From NCBI RefSeq assembly GCF_001870735.1, contig NZ_MORL01000002.1, positions 1 to 64,000 on the forward strand: a DNA stretch of 64,000 nt. The letters are read 5' to 3'. Source of the DNA: Arsenicibacter rosenii (lineage in GTDB: Bacteria > Bacteroidota > Bacteroidia > Cytophagales > Spirosomataceae). Positions within the stretch are counted from its first letter, which is position 1; each line of letters starts with the position of its first letter. This document shows positions 53,791 to 61,757 of this stretch, in pieces. Below the pieces are notes generated by a model. It saw only the letters and a list, made by a program, of their open reading frames with translations, was not told the origin of the DNA and ran no database searches. The position numbers and the translations under genes are program-made.

Positions 53791-56469
53791 TTATCGTGCA
53801 ATCATAATCTTCTTCGTTTGTACAGAATCACCGGCTTTCAGCTGCAAAAAGTAGAATCCGGTTGGTAATTGCGTCAGGTCAAGCTGCTCGTTGATGCTGG
53901 TGCCCTGCACTTTCAACGGCAACTGGCGGAGCATCTGTCCCGAAGCCGTCGTAACGGTCAGGTCGGCCTCGGTAGCGGCTTTGGCCAGTTTTGCCTGGAC
54001 ACGGATTTGCCCGTTGCTGCTTGGGTTTGGATAGACCTGGAATGTTGACGCAACCTGCGGTTCTGTCGCCAGAATTTTGGCCGCCGGTGGTGTCTGAATC
54101 CGGAGATTATCAATACCCCAGCCCCAGCCAATGGCTAACTGATCCGAGAAAAGGCGGAAACGAATCAGAATAACGTCGTTGGCTTTGAAGTTACCGTTGT
54201 CGAGCATATAAATCTCGCGGGTTTTGTAGAGGCTTGGCGTGCCAACAGTAGTTGAGTTTTTCTCACCTGGCTGACCATCAACCAGACTACGGTTATAGGC
54301 GGTCAACCAGGCCGACTGGTCGTTGGAGTCATAACCATCGGCGAGTGGCAACCAGGTGATACCTCCGTTTTTAGACCCTTCAACGACAACATAATCGTAG
54401 AAACCATCATCGCCGAATTTGGTACCGGCATCACCCGGCTCAACCAGCACCACCTCGTCAAAGCGCAGAGTGGCGCTGTCCGGATTACTTTTCAGCCTGA
54501 TCGGCGTCATGTAGTTCAGGTACGTATGACGCTCATAGAAGACGTCAGCACCCCGTTCATACGGGTGCGCCGAATGGATACCCGGATCCGTGAAGCCCGA
54601 GGGCTGCGTAATGGAAAAGCTATTGCCAACGAAATCACTGGCGCTGACAGACGCAAACGAGGTTGAGAAACTGGTTTTTGCTGTGGTTTGCGGCTCAACA
54701 ATTTTCACTTCGTAAAAACCGGTTGCCGGCAGAATCGTCTGGTTCTTGTTTTTGGACTTATCCCGTGCAATAATCCGGTATTTCAGCACATCACCGGCAT
54801 TGAGGAATTTGTTGGTAGTTGTGCCCGGCACAATAACCCCTACGTATACACTGTCACCGCTTGCCAGACTACCCGCATAGCGTAATGCACTGGTTTTGGT
54901 CGCCTGCGAGTTTACCGCATATTCAACATAAGCCGTATCCATATTCATCTGGCGGTCGTCGTTGATAGCAACGGACAGGAACAGCGAGTCAGAAGCGCCT
55001 TTGAGTTCGTAAGGCTGTGGAATATGCCGGCGAACGGCCGGTGCCACGTTGTCGGGGCCCATCACGAAGTAATTCACGACCTGACCGCCGGTATAGTTTT
55101 TGCCCGGATTGGTAAATGTCCGTCCCGAAGCGTCTTTCACTTCGTAGTAATAGCGATACTGTCCTGCTGCCTGGTTGGCCGGAATAGTATATGTATACTG
55201 ATCCGTTGTACCGACCCGCGTTGGCGTTATGGTCTGGAAACTGCTCAGGCTTGTTGGCGGCGTTGCGCCTTTGTAGATGTAAAGTTTAACCGAAGAGGCA
55301 TCATAAACAGTGTCGCTGACAATCCGTGCCGAAAAGGTCAGATCTTTAATATCTTCCATATCGTCAAAGGCTGTATGCAGCAACGAGGTTGTTTTCCATT
55401 CCATATCCGCAAACATGGCAAGTGTCAGCGGCCCCGGCGAGTGAATGGCTTCGGCGTTGGCAATGGTGGGTGTCATCAGCGAGTTTGCCGTTCCCTGAGG
55501 GTAGGTTGATTCGTCTAAGTGCGAAATACTCGATCCGGCGTTGTAAGTTGACGGAGCATACAAGCGCGCTTTTCCACCTGTTTTCTGAGTCACGACAGGC
55601 CCTGAGAAGTAAAGGCTCCCACCGGTCAGTTGTTGTGCCAGTGCCTGCGACTCGTCCGGATAAGTGGCGAAATCGACGAGACTGCCGCCCTGCGCGTTCT
55701 GTGTAAAGTGAGCAAATACGGTCGGGTAGCCATATCCGTGGTAGCCGAGGCCTTGTGAAATGCCGAATCCGCTGACAAAACCAAGCCCGTGGCCAAGTTC
55801 GTGTAAAACAACCGTTGCCAGGTCAATTTGGCCCGCTCCCGGCTTAGCATCGGTGCCATAATAGAATTTTACGCTGCTGTTGCTGTTGAAAGCGGCATAA
55901 ATGTCGGCACTATCGGGGCTGTTAAGTTGTCTTCTGGCAATTTTTTCGGCGAGGGCAATCGGGTATACCCCAAACGCTTTCTGCGCACCGTCGAAACCAA
56001 TGCGGTAATCATCCGGCCGGGCCTGCCCGATGGTGACACCACCCGACGAACCGGCTCCTAAATCCTGCCAGTACGCTTTGATCCGGATCGGGACGGGCGA
56101 CGAAATTAACGATGACCAGATATCAACGGCATATTGGAATGCTTTCTGCGCTTCCGGTGAGAACCCTTTATACTCAACGATAAACTGGGCGGTCGGGGCC
56201 GCTGCCAGGCGGGCGTTCCGGCGTTGCAGATATTCTTCCGGTGGCGGCACCGTGGTAAACGCGTCGGTGCGGGAGCCGTAACAGGTTACGCTGGCAGGTT
56301 TGTAGACCCGCATCTTCATCGCAAAGTTTTTGTAATCGCTCTGGTTGGGCGCAGCAGAAGCTTTAAGTTTAGCGGGCGGGTCAAATTTGGGTGCGCGCTG
56401 AGCCATGGCAGACCCGACGGACAGCAACCCCAGCACAACCCAAAGTCGGGCGAGGAAAGAAATAGTCAT
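53791..56469 (-). CDS. T9SS type A secreted metalloprotease-like protein
   Basis: An 892-aa exported protein with a signal peptide ending SAMAQ. A zincin-type helix HELGHGLGF lies near residue 230, preceded by LATVVL, so residues about 80-370 probably form a metalloprotease domain of the M10/M43-like clan. The third zinc ligand expected four residues after the Gly (HExxHxxGxxH) is a Ser here, so the domain may use another ligand or be inactive. Several beta-sandwich segments follow (about 380-780). The C-terminal 80 residues (VYPNPSSNGQI to KKIMIAR) are a T9SS type A sorting signal. Alone in its unit. Confidence 0.82.
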   Translation of the reverse strand: MTISFLARLWVVLGLLSVGSAMAQRAPKFDPPAKLKASAAPNQSDYKNFAMKMRVYKPASVTCYGSRTDAFTTVPPPEEYLQRRNARLAAAPTAQFIVEYKGFSPEAQKAFQYAVDIWSSLISSPVPIRIKAYWQDLGAGSSGGVTIGQARPDDYRIGFDGAQKAFGVYPIALAEKIARRQLNSPDSADIYAAFNSNSSVKFYYGTDAKPGAGQIDLATVVLHELGHGLGFVSGFGISQGLGYHGYGYPTVFAHFTQNAQGGSLVDFATYPDESQALAQQLTGGSLYFSGPVVTQKTGGKARLYAPSTYNAGSSISHLDESTYPQGTANSLMTPTIANAEAIHSPGPLTLAMFADMEWKTTSLLHTAFDDMEDIKDLTFSARIVSDTVYDASSVKLYIYKGATPPTSLSSFQTITPTRVGTTDQYTYTIPANQAAGQYRYYYEVKDASGRTFTNPGKNYTGGQVVNYFVMGPDNVAPAVRRHIPQPYELKGASDSLFLSVAINDDRQMNMDTAYVEYAVNSQATKTSALRYAGSLASGDSVYVGVIVPGTTTNKFLNAGDVLKYRIIARDKSKNKNQTILPATGFYEVKIVEPQTTAKTSFSTSFASVSASDFVGNSFSITQPSGFTDPGIHSAHPYERGADVFYERHTYLNYMTPIRLKSNPDSATLRFDEVVLVEPGDAGTKFGDDGFYDYVVVEGSKNGGITWLPLADGYDSNDQSAWLTAYNRSLVDGQPGEKNSTTVGTPSLYKTREIYMLDNGNFKANDVILIRFRLFSDQLAIGWGWGIDNLRIQTPPAAKILATEPQVASTFQVYPNPSSNGQIRVQAKLAKAATEADLTVTTASGQMLRQLPLKVQGTSINEQLDLTQLPTGFYFLQLKAGDSVQTKKIMIAR

Positions 56470-56665
56470 GTAAATGTGTAAAAGTTAAAGACGATACCGA
56501 ATAAGTTGTGTTGTTGGCTTTTATAAACTAATCTACTAACGTTTAACCGTTCTGACTGTTGTATGAAAAAAAAGTGAAAGTTTGCGTTTCCGTCTGACTA
56601 TAGCCGGATAAACCCAAACGTCAGGACCCGAAAACCGTCGTGTATCCGGCCTGTAGCTTTAAAAC

Positions 56666-56696
56666 CAAATATACCGAATTGATACAAAATCACAAG
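56666..56696 (-). promoter_or_regulatory. Candidate promoter of the T9SS metalloprotease-like gene
   Basis: On the minus strand TTG (56693-56695) is followed after 19 bases by TATATTTG (56666-56673), fitting TTTG-N19-TAnnTTTG but for the first T. It predicts a long leader of about 190 bases. Confidence 0.4.
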
Positions 56697-56807
56697 CCGG
56701 TCAGCAACGGCGGGTTAGGGATACCAGCTGGTTTAAGATACGCATCAACCATGAAATACGTTGCATGTCGTTAACCAAAACAACCATCAATTGTCTGTAA
56801 CAGGATA

Positions 56808-56815
56808 TAATTTTG
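56808..56815 (+). promoter_or_regulatory. -7 element immediately before recQ
   Basis: TAATTTTG matches TAnnTTTG exactly and ends five bases before the recQ ATG, so transcription would begin at or next to the start codon. The -33 box is not clear. Confidence 0.45.
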
Positions 56816-56819
56816 TAGT

Positions 56820-58745
56820 ATGACACCGAATCAGATCTTACAACACTATTGGGGGTATCCGGCATTCCGGCCCTTGCAGGAGGATGTCGTCGGGGCAGTC
56901 CTGAACGGGCAGGATGTGTTGGTGCTCATGCCTACCGGTGGCGGCAAATCGATCTGTTTCCAGGTGCCGGCGCTGGCCATGGAAGGAATCTGCATCGTTG
57001 TCACCCCGCTGATTGCCCTCATGAAAGACCAGGTCGAACAGCTGCGGCGGCGGGGTATTCCGGCCACGGCCGTATTTTCGGGTATGCACTGGCGCGAAAT
57101 AGACGCTACGCTGGACAACTGCATTTATGGCAACATGAAGTTTCTGTATGTCTCGCCCGAACGGTTACAGACCGAAATCCTTATCGAACGCGTGAAGCAG
57201 ATGAAGGTGTGTCTGCTGGCTATCGACGAGGCTCACTGTATCTCGGCATGGGGCTACGATTTCCGGCCGCCCTACCTGCAGATCGCCGATTTCCGGCAAT
57301 TGATACCCAATGTACCGGTTATTGCCCTGACGGCTTCGGCCACCCCCGATGTACAGGCTGATATTCAGGCTAAACTAGAGATGCGCCCGTCGCCAACCGG
57401 CGAAACGCTGGTGTTCCGGCAGACATTTGCCCGCCCCAATCTCTCCTATTCGGCCATTGCTGAAGAAAATAAAGAGGGGCGTTTGTTACGGGTGCTGAGC
57501 AATGTGCCGGGGTCGGCCATTATTTATGCCCGAAGCCGCCGCCAGACCCAGCAAATCGCGGAATGGCTGCGGTGGCAGAACATCCCGGCCGATTACTACC
57601 ATGCCGGCCTAACCAACAAGCAACGGGCCGACAAACAGGATGCCTGGATCAATAACAAAACGCGGGTGATGGTGGCCACCAACGCTTTTGGCATGGGTAT
57701 CGACAAACCCGATTGCCGGGTGGTGATTCATGTCGATCCGCCCGACACGCTGGAAGCTTACTATCAGGAGGCTGGCCGGGCAGGGCGCGACGGACAGAAA
57801 GCCTATGCTGTGTTGCTATACAATCCCAATGACCTGACAACGCTTATTCACCGGACAGAACAGCAATATCCGTCGATTGATCTGATCCGGCGGGTATATC
57901 AGGCCTTGGCCAATTTTTTGGGTGTTCCGGTTGGCAGCGGGCAGTTTACGAGTTATGATTTTGATCTGCAGCAGTTGGTCAGCAAGTTCAACCTGCCGGC
58001 TCAGGAAACGCACTATGCCCTGAAACAATTACAACATGAGGGCCTGATCGAACTCAGTGAGGGCTATTACCGGCCGTCGCGGGTGATGATGTCGGTCGAT
58101 AACCGGCAACTGTATGATTTTCAGTTGAAAAATCCGCATTTCGATTCGTTTATCCGGCTGTTGATGCGGATGTATGGCGGAGAGCTGTTCACCGATTTTA
58201 TGACAATTTCAGAAGGAGCCCTGGCGCGGGCCTTTCTCATTTCGGAGCAGGAGGTGACCAATGTGCTGGAGCAACTCAATCAGCGGGCGATTCTGGTCTA
58301 TGAAAAACAGAAAGATAAACCGCAGCTGACCTACCTGACGCCCCGCATCAATGCCGAGCAACTGGTTATCGATGCCGCAGCCCTTGCCGGGCGTAAGCAC
58401 CGGGCGCTGTCGAAGGTAAAGGCGGCTATTGACTATATACAGCACCCGCAGCAATGCCGTACCCGCTTATTACAGACTTATTTCGGTGAATTACCGGATG
58501 AGGCATGCGGCGTATGTGATAACTGCCTGAAGCTAAAGAATAAACAGCACAGTGTTGATACCATCCGGGAGCAGGTGCGGGCTTACATCGTACAGGCTGC
58601 GACACGCGGCGTATCGCCCAGGCAGCTGGCCGACCAGTTTGCGGCAATGGATACTGATTTACTGGCCCAGGCCGTCCGGCAACTGTTGGCCGATGAACAG
58701 ATCGGGTATAATGAAGGTGGGAATCTGGTGGTATTAACTCACTGA
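56820..58745 (+). CDS. recQ: RecQ family ATP-dependent DNA helicase
   Basis: A 641-aa 3'-5' superfamily 2 helicase acting in recombination and replication repair. Visible motifs are the motif 0 region FRPLQEDVV, Walker A TGGGKS (about residues 39-44), DEAH, TASATP, ARSRRQT, the ATNAFGMGIDKPDCR motif V, and QEAGRAGRDG motif VI. The zinc-binding RQC part follows (CRTRLLQTYFGE...CGVCDNC). The C-terminal end lacks a clear HRDC domain, common in Bacteroidota RecQ. It converges with the RecE-like gene, 23 bases from its stop. Cytoplasmic. Confidence 0.95.
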   Translation: MTPNQILQHYWGYPAFRPLQEDVVGAVLNGQDVLVLMPTGGGKSICFQVPALAMEGICIVVTPLIALMKDQVEQLRRRGIPATAVFSGMHWREIDATLDNCIYGNMKFLYVSPERLQTEILIERVKQMKVCLLAIDEAHCISAWGYDFRPPYLQIADFRQLIPNVPVIALTASATPDVQADIQAKLEMRPSPTGETLVFRQTFARPNLSYSAIAEENKEGRLLRVLSNVPGSAIIYARSRRQTQQIAEWLRWQNIPADYYHAGLTNKQRADKQDAWINNKTRVMVATNAFGMGIDKPDCRVVIHVDPPDTLEAYYQEAGRAGRDGQKAYAVLLYNPNDLTTLIHRTEQQYPSIDLIRRVYQALANFLGVPVGSGQFTSYDFDLQQLVSKFNLPAQETHYALKQLQHEGLIELSEGYYRPSRVMMSVDNRQLYDFQLKNPHFDSFIRLLMRMYGGELFTDFMTISEGALARAFLISEQEVTNVLEQLNQRAILVYEKQKDKPQLTYLTPRINAEQLVIDAAALAGRKHRALSKVKAAIDYIQHPQQCRTRLLQTYFGELPDEACGVCDNCLKLKNKQHSVDTIREQVRAYIVQAATRGVSPRQLADQFAAMDTDLLAQAVRQLLADEQIGYNEGGNLVVLTH

Positions 58746-58768
58746 AAATGGCCCGAAGGCCGGCGATC

Positions 58769-59569
58769 TTAACTGTACGAAGTCGTCAGAATCGCCGGCC
58801 GGTCTGGTTGGTAGAGCGGGCGTTCCTGCTCTTCCTGCCATTTACGGAGCCAGAAACGGTATTTTTTACGGCCATAGTCAATAAAACCGGGAATCGATGT
58901 GGCATCGATCGCAAAGAGCCGGTAGGGCTTCTGTTTCATTACCCCGACGAAAATAAACCGGAACCGGCGCGTATCTACCCACGAGCGCACGCCCGCATCA
59001 GCGTGGCGCAGACTGTCCAGATAAAAAGCGGCCTGCCGGTCATAATCGTAGGTATAACAGCTTTCCAGAAACTGGGCCTGTGTCCGGGCCGAAGTGGTTT
59101 TAAAGTCCAGAATCAGGGCATTTTGTCGTTTGGGGCTCGTATACACCAAATCCAGCCTTGCCTTACAATCAACCTGACTGACCGGATCGGTAAACAGAAC
59201 AACGTATTCGCGCAGGGCTTCGCCCATGTGCGCACGCCGTTTTCGGGCCTGTTGCAGGTAGCGTTTGCAGAAACTATCGTTATAAATCGTTTCCATGAGC
59301 GTACTCAGTTGCCGGGTTTCGTTCGGAGCAATGTCGGGCAGCAGCTCACCCATAACATCGCCGATGGTTTCCGGTTCGAGCAGGTGCTGGTGGAAAGCCC
59401 GCCCGAAGGCTTTTGCTTTTTCCGACGAAAACTGCGCGGAGGGTAGCGAACCGTAGCCCAGATGTTCTTCTTTCAGCCGTGTCAGGTCTGAGTTGGAGAC
59501 CCGTGGCAATGCCCGGTAATCGGCAGATGTGCCGGTAAATACGGGTGAACTATCAAATTTACTAAGCAT
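58769..59569 (-). CDS. RecE-like PD-(D/E)XK exonuclease domain protein
   Basis: A 266-aa nuclease of the RecE/exonuclease VIII C-terminal family. The ATG at 59569 is chosen over an in-frame TTG seven codons earlier. The family's conserved FGRAFHQHLLEP (His about 60) is close to the RecE segment ending HCLLLEP. The active-site residues are Asp140 in ARLDLVY, Asp155 and Lys157 in LDFKTT, and Gln179 in YDRQAAFY. RecE-type enzymes degrade one strand of dsDNA from ends to give 3' ssDNA for annealing. It lies 78 bases after an unknown partner gene. No other phage genes are near. Confidence 0.85.
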   Translation of the reverse strand: MLSKFDSSPVFTGTSADYRALPRVSNSDLTRLKEEHLGYGSLPSAQFSSEKAKAFGRAFHQHLLEPETIGDVMGELLPDIAPNETRQLSTLMETIYNDSFCKRYLQQARKRRAHMGEALREYVVLFTDPVSQVDCKARLDLVYTSPKRQNALILDFKTTSARTQAQFLESCYTYDYDRQAAFYLDSLRHADAGVRSWVDTRRFRFIFVGVMKQKPYRLFAIDATSIPGFIDYGRKKYRFWLRKWQEEQERPLYQPDRPAILTTSYS

Positions 59570-59647
59570 GGCGTTTTGATGAGGGTACAAAAAAGTGCTG
59601 CCCGGCCGGTTAGGCCGGTTCAGGCAGCACAGGATGGGTGAACCGGA

Positions 59648-60316
59648 TTAATTGCCCGTTGTTACCGGAATCTGGATGGCGTCGGTTTCATCGCCGAGGT
59701 TGGCAAAGGGATTGTAATAATTAAATGCCGTTTTGATGTTGGCAATATCGGTCAGTGTTTCCTGCCGGAAGATTTTGTGCTCCTGCGCAAACTGCTTTAG
59801 TTCGGCCGTACGCTCAGGTGTACCGAGTTTATAGGAGAACGTAGCAATATGGTAAATGCCTTTCGGCTGGATCTTGTTATTCTCTTTCTTCTCTGCTACC
59901 GCCGTAATCACCACATCGGCCAGTGTCAGGTCGTCGTAATAGAGCGGCTCAATCAAACGGAAAATGTTATCGACGGAATAACCATGGAAGAGGACCGCTG
60001 ACACACAATTTTTATCATCCACGAAAAAAATTTCTGCCCAGTTTTTTGTCCCCATATTCAGGATATTGTCGGTAAAGATGCGCCACGCAATCGGCTGAAA
60101 CGTAAGGCTATTTCCCAGTTTTTCGGCCCCGTTGATGTTAAAACCGCCTTCTTTCGCATCGAACCGGTACTGACGCGGATGACCCTCAAGGTATTTAAAG
60201 TGACGGTTTTTTTCCGCTGAGACAATTTCTATTGTACCATTTTGAAATTTTTGATAAGGATTTACGGCCTGATCATTTTGATTTGTCTCAATTGTGTTTT
60301 TGTTTTGCATGTTCAT
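59648..60316 (-). CDS. Unknown partner protein of the RecE-like nuclease
   Basis: A 222-aa protein of no recognised family, starting at ATG 60316 or 60310; an in-frame TTG at 60340 is less likely. It is predicted soluble, alpha/beta, with a conserved-looking core (RFDAKEGGFNI, NILNMGTKNWAEIFFVDD, PLYYDDLTLADVVITAVAEKK, IYHIATFSYKLG). It is transcribed before the nuclease gene from a promoter (60397-60427) that carries a repressor-type operator. By analogy to RecE-RecT, it could be a single-strand annealing or DNA-binding partner; this is inference from position only. Confidence 0.65.
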   Translation of the reverse strand: MNMQNKNTIETNQNDQAVNPYQKFQNGTIEIVSAEKNRHFKYLEGHPRQYRFDAKEGGFNINGAEKLGNSLTFQPIAWRIFTDNILNMGTKNWAEIFFVDDKNCVSAVLFHGYSVDNIFRLIEPLYYDDLTLADVVITAVAEKKENNKIQPKGIYHIATFSYKLGTPERTAELKQFAQEHKIFRQETLTDIANIKTAFNYYNPFANLGDETDAIQIPVTTGN

Positions 60317-60396
60317 TAGTATTTGTTGTTTACTGTTCAAGCAGGGGGCCCACGTTGCGGTCCCTTTTGCCTTTTATAGCGGTCTGCTTTGTGATA

Positions 60397-60427
60397 TAAA
60401 TTTACATAGAAATGTGTAAAAAATCAA
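60397..60427 (-). promoter_or_regulatory. Leftward promoter with operator site 1 in its spacer
   Basis: On the minus strand TTG (60425-60427) is followed after 20 bases by TAAATTTA (60397-60404), one base from TAnnTTTG. The spacer holds TTTACA-N8-TGTAAA (60401-60420), a palindrome-like site also present in front of the repressor gene. Repressor binding here would block the promoter. Confidence 0.55.
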
Positions 60428-60473
60428 CGCGTCAGCCAAAGTTTTTCAGGCCGTTAAGGAGGGTGCATTTTTG

Positions 60474-60506
60474 CGCTTAAAAAGGGCTCATGGGCCATTT
60501 TAAGCG
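60474..60506. repeat. Inverted repeat in the divergent control region
   Basis: CGCTTAAAA (60474-60482) and its complement (60498-60506) enclose a GGC/GCC-containing centre. It lies between the two operator-like sites and covers the start of a possible longer repressor frame. Confidence 0.55.
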
Positions 60507-60550
60507 GGTTTACAGGAACTATTCCGGAAACTTGTCGGCGAGCCGGCTGA

Positions 60551-60570
60551 TATACATAAATGTGTGTAAG
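60551..60570 (+). promoter_or_regulatory. Operator site 2 in front of the repressor gene
   Basis: TACA-N8-TGTA (60553-60568) matches the site at 60403-60418 in arm sequence and spacing. It ends 17 bases before the repressor ATG, as expected for autoregulation. Confidence 0.55.
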
Positions 60571-60585
60571 GCTGGTGAATCAATT

Positions 60586-60945
60586 ATGGCGATTGAAACG
60601 CGTTTACAGCAGCTTATTGATGCACTGGATCTCAGCGTACTGGAGTTTGCCCGGCATCTGGGCGAACACAGGGGCGAAAAAATATACCATATTCTGCACG
60701 GGCGGCTGAAACCGCGCTTTGAAACGCTCGAAAAAATCTTACAGGCTTTCCCGCAAGTCAACGGCGACTGGCTGATCCGGGGCGAAGGACTGATGTTTAA
60801 GTCCTACCAGCCATCGCCATCGGCCGCCATCACAACCGAAGAACGAATCCGCAACGTAGAATTCCTGCTCTTCCAGCTCAATGAACGGGTAGCGCTCCTG
60901 CAGCAAACGCTCGATGAACTACGCAGGGAATCAAACAAGCCATAG
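60586..60945 (+). CDS. XRE/CI-like phage-type transcriptional repressor
   Basis: A 119-aa DNA-binding protein. The ATG at 60586 begins the family sequence; a longer frame opens at 60490 but has no domain. Residues 1-65 form a helix-turn-helix of the Cro/CI type (LLDLSVLEFARHLGEHRGEKIYHI-type pattern, then FETLEKILQAFPQVNGDWLIRGEG, a hallmark of short phage repressors). Residues about 85-116 are a coiled coil that may dimerise. It is divergent from the RecE-like pair and carries a matching operator in its own leader. It probably represses both directions. Confidence 0.82.
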   Translation: MAIETRLQQLIDALDLSVLEFARHLGEHRGEKIYHILHGRLKPRFETLEKILQAFPQVNGDWLIRGEGLMFKSYQPSPSAAITTEERIRNVEFLLFQLNERVALLQQTLDELRRESNKP

Positions 60946-60978
60946 CGTTTGGTAGTTATAGAGAAAACTACCAACGTC

Positions 60979-61464
60979 ATGGAAAACGAAAATAAATCAT
61001 TTGACCCTCAGGACGTCGATAACGAGTATTACTCAAAAGACCCTTATCAGCACGGCGACTCGGACTATGGCCGGGTAAGCGAAGGTGTTGGCAATAACTC
61101 ATATAAAAGCGCTACATCCGGCATGGACATGGACACGGAAAATCAGGAGTATATTGCTGAAACACGTGAAGCCAACAAACATGAAGGTAATCCGGCTTTA
61201 CCAACCGGCGAGACGATCGCTACAGGGACTATGGAGTGGGATGTAGATGCCGAAGCCGTAGAACGCGGGCACAACAAACCCCATCCGGTAATTAGTGACG
61301 AGGCCGCTAAGAAATTCAGCGAAATCGCCGAAAACCCGTCAGATGATGCTCTCTTTCACCGGGCCGACGCGACCTATCTGGAACAAGGCGACCACCCGGG
61401 CGAAGGCTATGACCCGCATCACATGGGGTATGACGCAGAGAACAAGGACAAAGAGAAAGAATAG
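60979..61464 (+). CDS. Acidic hydrophilic protein of unknown function
   Basis: A 161-aa protein starting at the ATG 60979; the frame is open ten codons further upstream, overlapping nothing useful. It is very rich in Asp, Glu, Asn, His, Lys and Tyr and almost lacks hydrophobic core residues, so it is probably intrinsically disordered. Repeated features are GVGNNSY, DMDTENQEYI and YDPHHMGYD. Its position 33 bases after the repressor gene suggests co-transcription, but a stress- or desiccation-related role is equally possible. No family recognised. Confidence 0.65.
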   Translation: MENENKSFDPQDVDNEYYSKDPYQHGDSDYGRVSEGVGNNSYKSATSGMDMDTENQEYIAETREANKHEGNPALPTGETIATGTMEWDVDAEAVERGHNKPHPVISDEAAKKFSEIAENPSDDALFHRADATYLEQGDHPGEGYDPHHMGYDAENKDKEKE

Positions 61465-61500
61465 GCACAAAGAGCCAATAGATAATTGTTGAACCGATTA

Positions 61501-61537
61501 AGGCGGCTGGAGAGCGATCTTCAGTCGCCTTTTTTTT
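61501..61537 (+). terminator. Rho-independent terminator
   Basis: A 9-bp stem (AGGCGGCTG with CAGTCGCCT, one wobble pair) and a 12-nt loop run into eight T, 36 bases after the acidic-protein stop. Confidence 0.85.
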
Positions 61538-61621
61538 GCAGATTTTCGTAAACTTGCTCAATAATTCATTTATACCGCAGCAGAGCGTATCGCAGCAGAT
61601 TACGGGAGCAGGAGACATCTG

Positions 61622-61716
61622 TTTTTGTCAGAATGATAGATTTTGCAGGATTATTTAGGCTAAGTTCTTCTATTTCCAATAATAAATTCTGTCAATCCTG
61701 TAATCTTGTCAAAATA
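61622..61716. repeat. Imperfect intergenic inverted repeat
   Basis: Arms at 61622-61656 and 61681-61716 are imperfect reverse complements built on CAGGATT/AATCCTG and GTCA/TGAC words. Such AATCCTGT-rich repeats are common between genes in Bacteroidota (recalled, not checked). It lies upstream of the GHMP kinase gene. The rest of 61538-61757 shows nothing else. Confidence 0.55.
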
Positions 61717-61757
61717 ACGCCTCATCAGGTATATTTACGATTCAAACAAGTACGAAC

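Larger units (their letters stand above)
56470..56819. other. 350-base divergent intergenic region
   Basis: Between the leftward T9SS gene and rightward recQ. It holds a candidate leftward promoter (56666-56696), a rightward -7 box (56808-56815), and an 8-bp inverted repeat GCCGGATA (56603-56610) with its complement (56643-56650). No coding sequence, RNA gene or longer structure is evident. Confidence 0.6.

Noticed and set aside
55024-55509. 161-codon frame antisense to the T9SS metalloprotease-like gene
   Set aside because: Entirely within a well-supported gene; no domain and low-quality composition. Similar antisense shadows elsewhere were left out for the same reason.
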